From an uncultured Pseudomonadales bacterium (GTDB lineage: Bacteria; Pseudomonadota; Gammaproteobacteria; Pseudomonadales; Pseudohongiellaceae): a stretch of 64,000 nt of DNA. Where the stretch lies: contig CASIAB010000011.1 in assembly GCA_949372635.1 (NCBI GenBank), positions 62,001-126,000 on the forward strand, given 5' to 3'. Of the stretch, positions 36,458 through 45,251 are shown piece by piece. Positions within the stretch are counted from its first letter, which is position 1; each line of letters starts with the position of its first letter. A model generated the notes under the pieces. The model was not told the origin of the DNA. It did no database searches and saw nothing but the letters and a program-made list of their open reading frames with translations. Both the position numbers and the translations under genes were made by a program.

Positions 36458-37489
36458 CTAATCCTGCAGGCTGTAGACCTTTTCCGCTGTGCCATAGAAC
36501 ATGGCGTGTTTTTCATCTTCGTTAAAATCGGCGACCATTTTCTTGTAGGCATTAAACAAGACATGATAGTTAATAGATAGTCGGTCCACGGGGAAGTTAC
36601 TCTCGAACATGCAGCGCTCGGGACCGAAACATTCGATGGCATGCATGTAGTACTTCTGCTGCTGTTTAATGAATTCATCGGAGCTAGGCGGCCTACTTTG
36701 CAAGTGCCAGTCGAATCCATTGTCGGGCATTGCTAGCCCGCCCAGCTTAGCATAGACATTTGGGCATTTTGAAATCTCGCGGATCTGTGCTTTCCATTTC
36801 TGGAAAATCTCATCTCTAGAATTTTTATAGATGCCGACACCGAGTGGTGTGCCAAAATGATCGAGTACCATTGTGCAATCTGGCACCGCGCGGGCGAGGT
36901 CTAGAAAGTCCAGATTTTGATGATGATAATGCCAAGTATCATAAGTTAGGCCTTGTTCCGCGATGAGGCGAAGACCTTTGCGAAATGCTTCCTTGCCGTG
37001 CAGGTAGGGCGGGGCAGATCCTACGATAAACAAGTCTTCAGGGCGCTTGTCACGTGCGGCAGAGTGGCGAATACCACGCAGCAGGCCGTTGCTCGCAATG
37101 CGGTGTTGCTCTAGCGCCTCAAGCAACTTCTCTTCCGATTCGGCGGCCAGGGTGAGGTCGCTGTGTGCAACGATACCGGCGATGTAGGCTTTATTCGAAT
37201 TATTTGCCAGGCTCTCGGAGGCTAAAGCTGCAATAGTTTCTGTTTCTCCCACGGACTTGAGATGTTCTTCTCCCTCGCGCCGATAGAATGCTCGGCATTC
37301 TATGAAAACCGTCTTCACAATATTGTGACCTGAGCCCGTGTCTATCCATAGTTCAGGTAATAAATAGTCGCGATTGAAGCGCTTCTTCCAGAGGTGATGA
37401 TGTGGGTCGATGATTGCTCGTTCAGGATCGAGGATTTCTTCTTCAATTTGAGCCAGCCATGGGTCGGAACCTGGGTCTAATACAGACAT
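36458..37489 (-). CDS. Amidohydrolase (2-pyrone-4,6-dicarboxylate lactonase-like)
   Basis: About 343 residues from the ATG at 37489, which has AGGA eight bases before it; an ATG at 37522 adds eleven poorly conserved residues. TIM-barrel metallohydrolase features: IIDPHHHLWK near residue 27, LRGIRH near 137, MVLDHFGTPLG near 207 and MFESNFPVDR near 292, as in the amidohydrolase_2 family. These enzymes open lactones or cleave C-N/C-C bonds of small carboxylates. It is coupled to the HAD gene and divergent from a sodium:solute symporter. Confidence 0.85.
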   Translation of the reverse strand: MSVLDPGSDPWLAQIEEEILDPERAIIDPHHHLWKKRFNRDYLLPELWIDTGSGHNIVKTVFIECRAFYRREGEEHLKSVGETETIAALASESLANNSNKAYIAGIVAHSDLTLAAESEEKLLEALEQHRIASNGLLRGIRHSAARDKRPEDLFIVGSAPPYLHGKEAFRKGLRLIAEQGLTYDTWHYHHQNLDFLDLARAVPDCTMVLDHFGTPLGVGIYKNSRDEIFQKWKAQIREISKCPNVYAKLGGLAMPDNGFDWHLQSRPPSSDEFIKQQQKYYMHAIECFGPERCMFESNFPVDRLSINYHVLFNAYKKMVADFNEDEKHAMFYGTAEKVYSLQD

Positions 37490-37721
37490 AATTTTTCCTG
37501 TGGATACTTGTATAGAGCTCAAGCACTCAAGTTAGCATCACGTCGTATTTGTGGAAATAGCGGCAGGAGTTTACCGCGCATCTGTTGCCTTACAATTGCC
37601 ATCGTGTAGTATGCGCAAGCATTAGGAAAATAGGTTGATACTTGTCAGGTCTATCTGGATCGGGTTTGCTTGCTGTTTATCAGCTGATTTAGAATAACTA
37701 GAATTAGAGCTGGAGTTGTAC

Positions 37722-39269
37722 ATGGATTTGACCGCTTATGTGATCCTCGGGTATTTGTTGTTTTTCATCGCGGTGGGGATTTATATCAGTCGTGGCAATA
37801 AAAGTTCTTCTGACTGGGCAATCGGCGGCGGCACGCTAGGTGTAGGCATGCTGGCAGCCGGCATAGCCGGAACTCGCATCGGTGGCGCAGGTACCTATGG
37901 TGTCGCGGGTGATGTTATTACCGAGGGCATCGGTCATCTCTGGTACGGTGTTAATTCCTTCGCCGCCTTGTTTATGGTTGGTTTGTTCTTCGCTATACCT
38001 TATCGCAAGCTGAGACTTACCAGTGTGGGTGAGGTATTCGATAGACGCTTCGGCTCAAGTCGTTGTCAGTCTCTGACTAGTCTGTGTGTGCAGGCCGAGT
38101 ATCTGGTTGTAAATATTATTGAGCCTTACGTAATAGCGACCATTGTTAGTGGCGTGACGGGATGGCCATTTGGACTCTGCATCATCATCGGTGCGGTAGT
38201 TATTGTGTTGTTCACCGTAACCGGTGGGCTAAAAGGCACGGCTATAACAAATATTGTGCACTGCACAGTCATCATCTTCGGCCTGTTTGCGGTTGGTTAT
38301 ATAGCGATGCAGAATTTAGGTGGCTGGGAGTCAGTGGTCGCGCAATCGGAAATCAGGCTAACTGAGGCGGGCAAAGATATTCCGTCATGGTGGAGCTTTA
38401 CAGGTATCGGCTGGGCAACAATTATCGCACTGTTTATTTCCGCCACAATTCACACACCGGCAGCATCGATATATGCGAACTATGCGAGTTCGGCAGCGAA
38501 GCAGGAATATCTTATCCCCGGGTTTTTCCTGGCAGGGGTAATTGCCGCATTGATGCCGATGGTAGCAGGATTTATCGGTATCTTAACGATGGTGAGCTAT
38601 GGCTCAGAATCCGGATTGTCTGGGTATCTAAACATTGCACAACTTGCGATGGATACTGGCCCGCTACTCGGGGGTATTGCGTTGGCAGCCGTATTAGCCG
38701 CCGTAATTTCTTCTGGAGCGCCTATTCTTTTGGCTAGTGCAACAATGCTTGTAAGTGATTGGATACCCGGCTCCAAAGATTTGTCTAGCGAGAAGAAGCT
38801 ACGCCTATATAAACTGGTAACAGTGATCTACGGTTCTACTGCTGCATTCTGTGCCTGGTATTTTAACTTTGGTTCGGTGTTGCAATTCCTGCTGTTGGGC
38901 TTTGCCATGGTAGTGCCGCCCGCTATAGCAGTGACGTACGTGTTTTACTGGAAGAAGACGACCGAGAAGGCTGCGTTCTGGGGAATGTTGATTGGATTTA
39001 TAAGTGGTTTGCTCATGTGGCTGCTCAACAACTGGTACTCCGGTGCCGAGAATGCCGACGTAGGTGGATTTGCGCAGACCTGGTATGAGCTTTGTCAGTA
39101 TCTAGGAGAGTGGCGCGACCCATCGTTCCTAACGCTATTGCTGCCGGTTTTCACAATTCCGATATTCACGCTGATGTTCCCTGCTAAGGATAGCGCAGCA
39201 GACATAGAAATTTCGGCTACGTTTTATAAGGACTTGGGAAGGATTCAGCGCAATCTTGACTGGGTTTAG
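37722..39269 (+). CDS. Sodium:solute symporter (SSS family)
   Basis: About 515 residues with thirteen or so hydrophobic segments. ATG at 37722 is chosen because GGAG lies six bases upstream; a TTG two codons earlier would sit against that site. SSS-family signs: the GTRIGGAGTYGVAGD region near 50-65, the A-E-Y-V-N-I-E segment near 128, and GGLKGTAITNIVHC near 172. Transports an organic solute with sodium across the inner membrane. Divergent to the amidohydrolase and convergent with the TPP enzyme, which suggests uptake of their shared substrate. Confidence 0.9.
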   Translation: MDLTAYVILGYLLFFIAVGIYISRGNKSSSDWAIGGGTLGVGMLAAGIAGTRIGGAGTYGVAGDVITEGIGHLWYGVNSFAALFMVGLFFAIPYRKLRLTSVGEVFDRRFGSSRCQSLTSLCVQAEYLVVNIIEPYVIATIVSGVTGWPFGLCIIIGAVVIVLFTVTGGLKGTAITNIVHCTVIIFGLFAVGYIAMQNLGGWESVVAQSEIRLTEAGKDIPSWWSFTGIGWATIIALFISATIHTPAASIYANYASSAAKQEYLIPGFFLAGVIAALMPMVAGFIGILTMVSYGSESGLSGYLNIAQLAMDTGPLLGGIALAAVLAAVISSGAPILLASATMLVSDWIPGSKDLSSEKKLRLYKLVTVIYGSTAAFCAWYFNFGSVLQFLLLGFAMVVPPAIAVTYVFYWKKTTEKAAFWGMLIGFISGLLMWLLNNWYSGAENADVGGFAQTWYELCQYLGEWRDPSFLTLLLPVFTIPIFTLMFPAKDSAADIEISATFYKDLGRIQRNLDWV

Positions 39270-39291
39270 TCGGTGCAATTGAGTCCTCAAA

Positions 39292-39327
39292 CTAAGAACG
39301 AGGACTAGAAGTTAGCCCTCGTTCTAG
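39292..39327. terminator. Hairpin between convergent symporter and TPP-enzyme genes
   Basis: CTAAGAACGAGG and CCTCGTTCTAG are complementary around a loop of about thirteen bases. A clear T run is lacking, so this may be a bidirectional or factor-assisted terminator. Confidence 0.55.
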
Positions 39328-39345
39328 CAACTCCTTTTCACAACG

Positions 39346-40911
39346 CTATCTTTGCATCTCAGCGTTGGCCTGAATAACGAAAGGGCCGGGTGTCTCATAA
39401 CTTTTCTCAAGCAAAGTGGTTAGCTCCTCAGCAGTATCAGCAGTAGCCCCTGGTACTCCGAAGCCTCTGGCCATATCCACCCAACTTAGCGCTGGATTGC
39501 CAATATCGAACAGGCTCGCGGCTATGTCGCCAAATTCGGTGACGCCTAGTCGAGCATATTCCACATTGAGAATATTGTAAGAGCGGTTAGCAAAAATAAC
39601 CGTCGTAACATTGAGGCCTTCTCTCGCCTGAGTCCAGAAACTCTGATTCGTATAGGCTGCACCACCGTCACCAAGCATGGCTAGTACCTGCCGATCTGGA
39701 CAGGCAAGAGCCGCGCCAGTAGCGCAAGGGCCACCCTGGCCAATAGCGCCGCCGGTAAGACTAAGCCAAGTATTCGGCGCGGAATTTTGGCAGTAAGGAT
39801 AGGCGGCATTGCCGCCGCCAGAGTCAGTTGCAACAATTAGGTTTTCAGGCATCGTTGCCGCGACAGATTGGATGATAGATTTCGTGTCGAGCTCACCGCT
39901 CGGCTTGCCAATTTCAACCTTCTCGAAATTCTTAATGACTTCGTTTTGCGCACCGAGTCGCTCGGTCAAGCGTTGCAGTGCATCGATGGAGTCTTCTTCG
40001 ATGTACGTCAGGCGACTAACTTTGCAGCCTTCCGGAACGAGTTGTCCAGGAACGCCCTTATAGGCAAAGAAGCTCGCGGGAACCTGACCGCCAACTATGA
40101 TGAGGTGCTCTACACCATCTAAGGTCTGAAGAACCTGCTCGGGGAAGTAGGGTAGACGTTCAACAGCTGCCGCTTCAGGGCCCCCATCTACGCGCCCAGG
40201 GAAGGTGCCGGTCATCAATCGACAACCTGTTTTGCTCGCTATCTTGCTAGCAGCTGCCAGAGCAGCTGGATCAGTAGCATGATGCTCTAGAAGCATCATG
40301 CTACTGACACCTTTCTCTAGAAGCGGGGCTATCCTTTCGATCGGCTGTTCGTCTATTTTGCTGCGCTGAGGCAGCGCATTCGGCATCACCGGTCCCGAGC
40401 ACTCGCCCCAGGCTGCATCTGCACCCATAATCAGGGTAGCGATCTGGCCATTAGAACCTGCACTTTGACGCAGTGTGGCGGTATACGCGTCCGCACCGTC
40501 TTGTGCGAGAGTTTCATTGGTACTACAAGACTTGATCCAAGAAGAATAATTCTTCGCAAGCGTTTCAATATCTGAAGTAAGCGGTGCATCGAAGCCAACA
40601 TGGTAATTCGGATGGTTTCCGACAATATTGATCATTGGTGAGTTCGCGCGGCGCGCATTATGTAGATTTGCTATGCCGTTCGCGAGGCCAGGCCCTAAGT
40701 GCAGCAGAGTGGCTGCAGGCTTGCCTGTCATGCGTGCGTAGCCATCGGCAGCGCCGGTGCATACTCCTTCGAAAAGCGCGAGCACAGACTTCATTTGTGG
40801 AACGCTGTCGAGTGCCTGGACTAGATGCATCTCGGAGGTACCAGGGTTTGCAATGCAAAGCTCGACTCCGCAGTCTGCTAATGTTTCAATTAATGCGGTG
40901 GCTCCGTTCAT
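39346..40911 (-). CDS. Thiamine-pyrophosphate enzyme (acetolactate synthase/benzoylformate decarboxylase-like)
   Basis: 521 residues from the ATG at 40911, preceded by AGGAG nine bases away; the open frame runs further upstream without family similarity. N-terminal Pyr domain with CIANPGTSEMHL near 20 and the catalytic-Glu region LFEGVCTGAADGYARM near 46-61. C-terminal PP domain has GDGGAAYTNQ...FANRSYN (GDG-N thiamine diphosphate/metal motif) near 420-455. Reaction: decarboxylation or carboligation of a 2-oxo acid. The FAD-binding signature of true acetolactate synthase is not evident and no small subunit (ilvH) is present. Confidence 0.85.
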   Translation of the reverse strand: MNGATALIETLADCGVELCIANPGTSEMHLVQALDSVPQMKSVLALFEGVCTGAADGYARMTGKPAATLLHLGPGLANGIANLHNARRANSPMINIVGNHPNYHVGFDAPLTSDIETLAKNYSSWIKSCSTNETLAQDGADAYTATLRQSAGSNGQIATLIMGADAAWGECSGPVMPNALPQRSKIDEQPIERIAPLLEKGVSSMMLLEHHATDPAALAAASKIASKTGCRLMTGTFPGRVDGGPEAAAVERLPYFPEQVLQTLDGVEHLIIVGGQVPASFFAYKGVPGQLVPEGCKVSRLTYIEEDSIDALQRLTERLGAQNEVIKNFEKVEIGKPSGELDTKSIIQSVAATMPENLIVATDSGGGNAAYPYCQNSAPNTWLSLTGGAIGQGGPCATGAALACPDRQVLAMLGDGGAAYTNQSFWTQAREGLNVTTVIFANRSYNILNVEYARLGVTEFGDIAASLFDIGNPALSWVDMARGFGVPGATADTAEELTTLLEKSYETPGPFVIQANAEMQR

Positions 40912-41031
40912 GTTGAGGCTCTCCTGCGGTCTACAATAAGCCGCGAAACTATTCGCGGAAAGGCTGACTATCATAGCATCAAAGACTGAACTCGTAAGTA
41001 TGAGATCGGTAGGCGTCAGAGGAGTCCGAAA

Positions 41032-41226
41032 TTGGCTATAAGCGTCGAACAACGTGAATATGCTGGGCGCATCGTTGACCTCTTGCAGTGTTTTGGGCTC
41101 GTAGAATCGAAGTTCATGTTTGGCGGTTTTGGCGTGTTTCTTGAAGGCTTAATGTTCGGCCTTATTGCCAATAATGAGCTTTATTTGAAAGTTGTCTCAC
41201 AAAACCGGAGGAGGCTATGTAGTTAG
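41032..41226 (+). pseudogene. TfoX-like protein, N-terminal part only
   Basis: The frame from TTG 41032 gives AGRIVDLLQCFGLVESKFMFGG (read in parts: LLQCFG, then KFMFGGFGVFLEG) and MFGLIANNELYLKV, the start of the TfoX_N domain (MFGG.G.FLDG.MF.LI....LYLKV). After QNR near 41213 the similarity stops and the frame ends at 41226. A matching C-terminal part lies at 42513-42686, 1.3 kb away, so the gene seems to be split by inserted DNA. Confidence 0.65.
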
Positions 41227-41566
41227 TTTGGTAGTTAGCCCCTCAAGCTTACCGTAAAAATTCCTAACTCTTCTTCATTCCCTAGTAACCGCCGAGCCAG
41301 CGCCTCACCCTAGGGGACACACCCCGATAACCCAGAATGGTTCCGTTGCGCCCTCGCACATGATTTTATGGTCTTATGACTACTAAAAGTAGTGACCGTA
41401 TCGGCGAAATTATGAGGATCTTGGCTTACAAGCCTTCAGGTTCGGGATAAACTGAAAGTAATTCAAGATGGGTACCATCAGACGGAAGATACTTTTGAAA
41501 AAAATGGATTACTGTGCAGGTAAATAGATACCTTATCTCAACTCTGGTTTAGAAAAGAAGGTAGCC
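41227..41566. other. Gap upstream of the dehalogenase with faint coding traces
   Basis: 340 bases without an intact gene. On the minus strand short fragments such as ALARRLLGNEEELGIF (about 41240-41310) and FFQKYLPSDGTHLELLSV (about 41435-41505) look protein-like but match no family I recognise. It may be inserted, decayed DNA plus the dehalogenase promoter. Confidence 0.35.
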
Positions 41567-42512
41567 ATGCACCACAATTTCCTAAGAATGATTCCTAAAT
41601 TTTACCTGCTAGTCTTTATTTTATTCAGCACCATAAGTAGTGCACAGAATATCTTACCAGGTGTGCATCGAACTCCCGACGCGCGGTTTGAAAATATTGA
41701 CGGCTATCCTTGGGAGCCGAATTACCTTTACATCGATGGTCTGAGAGTACATTACCTCGATGAGGGTTCGGGTTCGGCAGGCGTGATGTTGTTGCTTCAT
41801 GGGGAACCGTCTTGGAGTTTTCTCTACCGTAATATGATCCCAACCTTCCTCGAGAACGGCTATCGCGTCATCGCCCCCGACATGATTGGATTTGGCAAGA
41901 GTGACAAGGTGATCGACCTTGAATGGTACAACGTAGACAACCACGTAGCGGTCCTACAGGAACTAATCACCGAACTGGATTTAAACGACATTACTGTTTT
42001 TGTTCAGGATTGGGGTGGTCCAAACGGTTTGATTACAGCGACCGAATTGCCTGAGAGATTCGAGCGATTGGTAGTAATGAATACCTGGTTACACCATGAT
42101 GGTTATGAATACACAAATGCCCTTCGCAGATGGAATGTAAGGTCTCAGCAAATGGACTTTCACCACACGTTTGCCCCAGTCGCTCTCTGACCCGGCCTAC
42201 GTGGCACCCTTTGACAGTCCGCAAGCCACCGCAGGAGCTTACCGTTGGCCATGGATGTTGCCTTTTGCACAACCTGAAGAAGGGGCTGCTCAACGCCAGG
42301 AACGCGCCTTCAAAGCATTGGCGAATTGGAATAAGCCCGCCCACTTTTTCTTTGGCGATCAAGACCAAATTTTTACTGTGGACTGGGGGCGTAAGTTTTC
42401 CGCCCACGTTCCAGGCTCGAGTTTCGATGTGATCGAAGGCGCTGGTCATTTCGTGCAGGAAACCGGTGAGCCATTGGCAAAGCTGATCATGCAACGAATC
42501 GGTGAAGAATAA
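41567..42512 (+). pseudogene. Exported haloalkane dehalogenase, frameshifted
   Basis: Alpha/beta-hydrolase of haloalkane dehalogenase subfamily I, which replaces a halogen on an alkane by hydroxyl. The first frame (to 42190) has a signal peptide (cleavage near ISSAQ, residue 27), HGEPSW at 78-83 (oxyanion/halide region) and nucleophile plus halide-binding Trp in VQDWGG (Asp148, Trp149). The second frame, from about 42171, continues with SLSDPAYVAPF, WMLPFAQP, FFFGDQDQIF and the catalytic His in GAGHFVQE. Skipping one T of the TTT at 42170-42172 restores a full protein of about 314 residues. Periplasmic location is unusual compared with classical cytoplasmic members. Confidence 0.8.
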
Positions 42513-42686
42513 AAAGAATTACCAGACGCTTTTCTTAGCGCAACAGGGACCGAGTTAGAAGACTTTTACCAAATGTTTGAAGATGCCGAGCTTCTGAGTG
42601 CTTGGGCATCCCGCTCCTATGGCGCGGCTATGCGGGCTGTCGCGAAGAAAGGCGGTAAGCGAAAGAAGTGCAAGAAGTGCAAGTAG
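42513..42686 (+). pseudogene. TfoX-like protein, C-terminal part only
   Basis: Directly after the dehalogenase stop and in the same frame, the sequence reads ATGTELEDFYQMFEDAELL then SAWASRSYGAAMRAVAKK and a Lys/Cys-rich tail. This resembles the end of TfoX_N proteins (G.E...YYQ.PE...D.E.L..WAR.AY.AALRA). It has no start and is taken as the displaced second half of the fragment at 41032-41226. Confidence 0.5.
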
Positions 42687-42809
42687 CTTAGCAATCATTA
42701 CTCGCAGCAGCGCATCACTGCAGCGCGTTAGCGAAGCCATGTAATAGCTGCTGGTGGTCAATTAGTTTACACTCAACGCTTCGTAAATTGGTTGTCTAGG
42801 GGGCATTCC

Positions 42810-43805
42810 ATGAAATTTCGACTTCTTACTCTCAGTGCAGTGACCGCTGCTGTCATGGGTCTTAGTGTGACATCAGTGCAGGCGCAGGATAGCGACTATG
42901 TCGTACCGCGTACTGAATACGGCCAACCTGATCTAAACGGCGTGTGGAATTTTAGTTCCTTCGTCCCTATGCAGCGTCCTACCCAATTTGCTGACAAAGA
43001 GTTTCTTACACCCGAAGACATCGCTTTGATTGCCAGCCAGACCGAAGCAGGTCTGCAAGCGTTGAATAACATCGGTGTTGGTGGCTACAACACGTTCTGG
43101 GTTGAGAACGCAGGAAGGGGCGATAACACGCGTACCTCACTTATTACCTATCCTCGCAATGGCCGGGTGCCGGAAACAGTTGAGGGCGTGTCGGTTCAAA
43201 TCGGCGGACTTGGGCCGGATGAGCCTGGCACACGACCAGTGCGCATGGTTGTGGGCGGTATTGCAAAAGACGGCCCAGAAGACAGGGGTATCTCCGAGCG
43301 ATGTATCGTGGGCTTCAACTCGGGACCGCCATTCACACCAAACTTGTACAACAATAATGTACAGTTGGTTCTAGGCAAGGATACCGCGGTGATCATGACC
43401 GAGATGATTCACGATGCGCGTATTGTGCCACTAGACGGTCGAGATCATATTGACGATAGCATTCGCCAATTCTCTGGTGACTCACGCGGTTATTGGGAAG
43501 GCGATACCTTGGTTGTCGAAACTAGAAACTTCAACGACCTGACGCAGAGTTTTAGTGTCTTCGGTAGCTCCATCGATAAGGTTCTTACGGAGAAATTTAC
43601 GCGTGTCGATGAATTCACAGTTAACTATGAGTTCACAGTCGATGATCCGAGTACATTCAAAGACAGGGTCACTGCTGTGATACCGATGTCGAAGCTTGAT
43701 GGTTTGATGTATGAGTATGCCTGCCATGAGGGTAACTACGGCATGGTCAATATACTTCGCGGTGAGCGTATGGAAGAGCAGCGGGCCGGCGAGAACGGTC
43801 AATAG
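42810..43805 (+). CDS. Secreted protein of unknown function, copy B of a two-member family
   Basis: About 331 residues from the ATG at 42810, chosen because AGGGGG lies six bases upstream and a signal peptide follows (cleavage near SVQAQ, residue 26). It repeats the blocks of the protein at 15703-16731: GQPDLNGVWNFS, TSLITYPRNGRVP, DGPEDRGISERC, NSGPPF, YNNNVQLV, MTEMIHDARIV, SGDSRGYWEGDTLVVETRNF and YACHEGNYGMVNILRGER. Function unknown. The two conserved cysteines of copy A are kept. Confidence 0.78.
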   Translation: MKFRLLTLSAVTAAVMGLSVTSVQAQDSDYVVPRTEYGQPDLNGVWNFSSFVPMQRPTQFADKEFLTPEDIALIASQTEAGLQALNNIGVGGYNTFWVENAGRGDNTRTSLITYPRNGRVPETVEGVSVQIGGLGPDEPGTRPVRMVVGGIAKDGPEDRGISERCIVGFNSGPPFTPNLYNNNVQLVLGKDTAVIMTEMIHDARIVPLDGRDHIDDSIRQFSGDSRGYWEGDTLVVETRNFNDLTQSFSVFGSSIDKVLTEKFTRVDEFTVNYEFTVDDPSTFKDRVTAVIPMSKLDGLMYEYACHEGNYGMVNILRGERMEEQRAGENGQ

Positions 43806-43815
43806 ACTACAACTG

Positions 43816-43843
43816 AGGAAGTGGGTTTAGGTTCACTTCCTCC
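43816..43843. terminator. Hairpin between convergent genes
   Basis: GAGGAAGTG, loop of ten bases, CACTTCCTC: a nine-base perfect stem between the secreted-protein gene and the aldo/keto reductase gene. There is little T run after it on either side. Confidence 0.5.
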
Positions 43844-43875
43844 TCTAGTTCAAGCAGCGCTAGTCCAGTTAAGTT

Positions 43876-44859
43876 CTACGTTTCCTCCGGATCAAGTGAG
43901 ATCATATGTGACTTCGCATAGCGATCGCCATATACCGAATCTCCGCTAAATACCTTTCCCACTCGGGTTAGCTCCTCGTTGCTGATCGAAAGCTGAGCCG
44001 CTTGCGCGTTCTCTTCGGCATATTTTGTATGCTTGGTGCCGGGAATCGGTACGAAGTTAGGATCTTGTGCAAGCACCCAAGCTAGGGCGAGTTGCGCTAG
44101 GGTGCAAGAGTTCGAGGCGGCGATTTCCCGTAAATCAGCTAATTGCTTGAAATTCTGTTTGAAATTTTCACCAAGGAATCTTGGCATGGTGTGTCGCATA
44201 TCGTCATCGCCCAGGGCAGACATGCCAGTAATTACGCCAGTAAGAAATCCCCGGCCTAGAGGACTAAAAGGGACGAAACCTATCCCTAATTCCCTACAGC
44301 AATCGAACACCTTGTTTTCAGGTTCGCGGCTCCACAGAGAATATTCCGATTGCACCGCACAGATCGGGTGCTCGTTGTGAGCCTTTCTTATGGTTGTGGA
44401 AGAACACTCGGACAAACCAATAGCGCGAATCTTGCCTGCGCTAACACAGTCTGCGAGTGCGCCTACACTTTCTTCGATAGGAACATTGAAATCACGGCGA
44501 TGCAGGTAATACAGATCGATGACATCGGTATTCAACCGGCGAAGGCTGTCCTCGCAGGTCTTCTTTACGTTCTCAGGCGTGCAATCGATAGCTCGCTTTC
44601 CATCTCTGTCCACAATGCCGCACTTACTGGCAACAATAAACTCATTGCGCCGGGCAGGAAGAACCTCGCCTAACAGGGTCTCATTGTGGCCGAGGCCATA
44701 TAGGCTGGCGGTGTCTAGAAAGGTATAACCTATATCCAATGCTCGGTGCAGGGTTCGCTCCGACTCCCGTCGATTGGCTTCTCCATAGGATTGCGACATG
44801 CTCATGCAACCTAATCCTAGTGCGGAAACCTCTAATTCTCCGAGTTGCCTAGTCTTCAT
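43876..44859 (-). CDS. Aldo/keto reductase
   Basis: 327-residue NADPH-dependent oxidoreductase of the YajO/IolS-like group. The catalytic tetrad is visible: Asp49 and Tyr54 (LDTASLYG), Lys79 (ASKCG) and His120 (YYLHRRD). The cofactor-binding end IPGTKHTKYAEENA is near 275. Physiological substrate unknown. It stands alone, convergent with copy B of the secreted family. Confidence 0.9.
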   Translation of the reverse strand: MKTRQLGELEVSALGLGCMSMSQSYGEANRRESERTLHRALDIGYTFLDTASLYGLGHNETLLGEVLPARRNEFIVASKCGIVDRDGKRAIDCTPENVKKTCEDSLRRLNTDVIDLYYLHRRDFNVPIEESVGALADCVSAGKIRAIGLSECSSTTIRKAHNEHPICAVQSEYSLWSREPENKVFDCCRELGIGFVPFSPLGRGFLTGVITGMSALGDDDMRHTMPRFLGENFKQNFKQLADLREIAASNSCTLAQLALAWVLAQDPNFVPIPGTKHTKYAEENAQAAQLSISNEELTRVGKVFSGDSVYGDRYAKSHMISLDPEET

Positions 44860-44911
44860 AATTTTTTTATATCCACACTGTAGTGCCCGTTAAAATGGTC
44901 GAGATTCTATC

Positions 44912-45070
44912 ATGTTAGTTCTCGTTCAGACTCTGTTCATACTCGCTCGTGTACTCTTCAACCCTTCAACTCTTAACGGAATAGAACTAGCGACAGACAA
45001 CCTCGCAAGATCCGCACTAATTAGCCTGTTTGCTGGTAGCACAGTCTGCCGCAAATCCTCACTCAACTAA
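44912..45070 (+). CDS. Possible 52-residue small protein ending in a terminator hairpin
   Basis: An uninterrupted frame from ATG 44912: LVLVQTLFILARVLF then NPSTLNGIELATDNLARS and a short tail. The N-terminal 15 residues are hydrophobic. No ribosome-binding site is obvious and no homologue is known to me. Its stop codon lies in the left arm and loop of a terminator-like hairpin, which makes it either a genuine small transcript or a leader of the gene downstream. Confidence 0.25.
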   Translation: MLVLVQTLFILARVLFNPSTLNGIELATDNLARSALISLFAGSTVCRKSSLN

Positions 45071-45096
45071 TGGCGGTTAGAGGGTGGGGATTTTTT
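45053..45096 (+). terminator. Rho-independent terminator-like hairpin upstream of the DUF4105 gene
   Basis: AAATCCTCAC pairs with GTGGGGATTT across a loop of about twenty bases, followed by a run of T (45089-45096). The stem has one G-T pair. It lies 150 bases before the DUF4105 start, so could end a short upstream transcript or attenuate. Confidence 0.5.
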
Positions 45097-45251
45097 ATGT
45101 CTGAATAAATGAAAAGAATCTTGCGCCGGATTCTTACTTTCCGCGCTAGAGCTAATATAGTGCCTCTGATTGTTTGATCAATAGTATATCTTTGATAAGA
45201 TTACGAAATTCTCGGAATCACCAAAACAAGACAGTGGCTCTTAAAGTTAGA

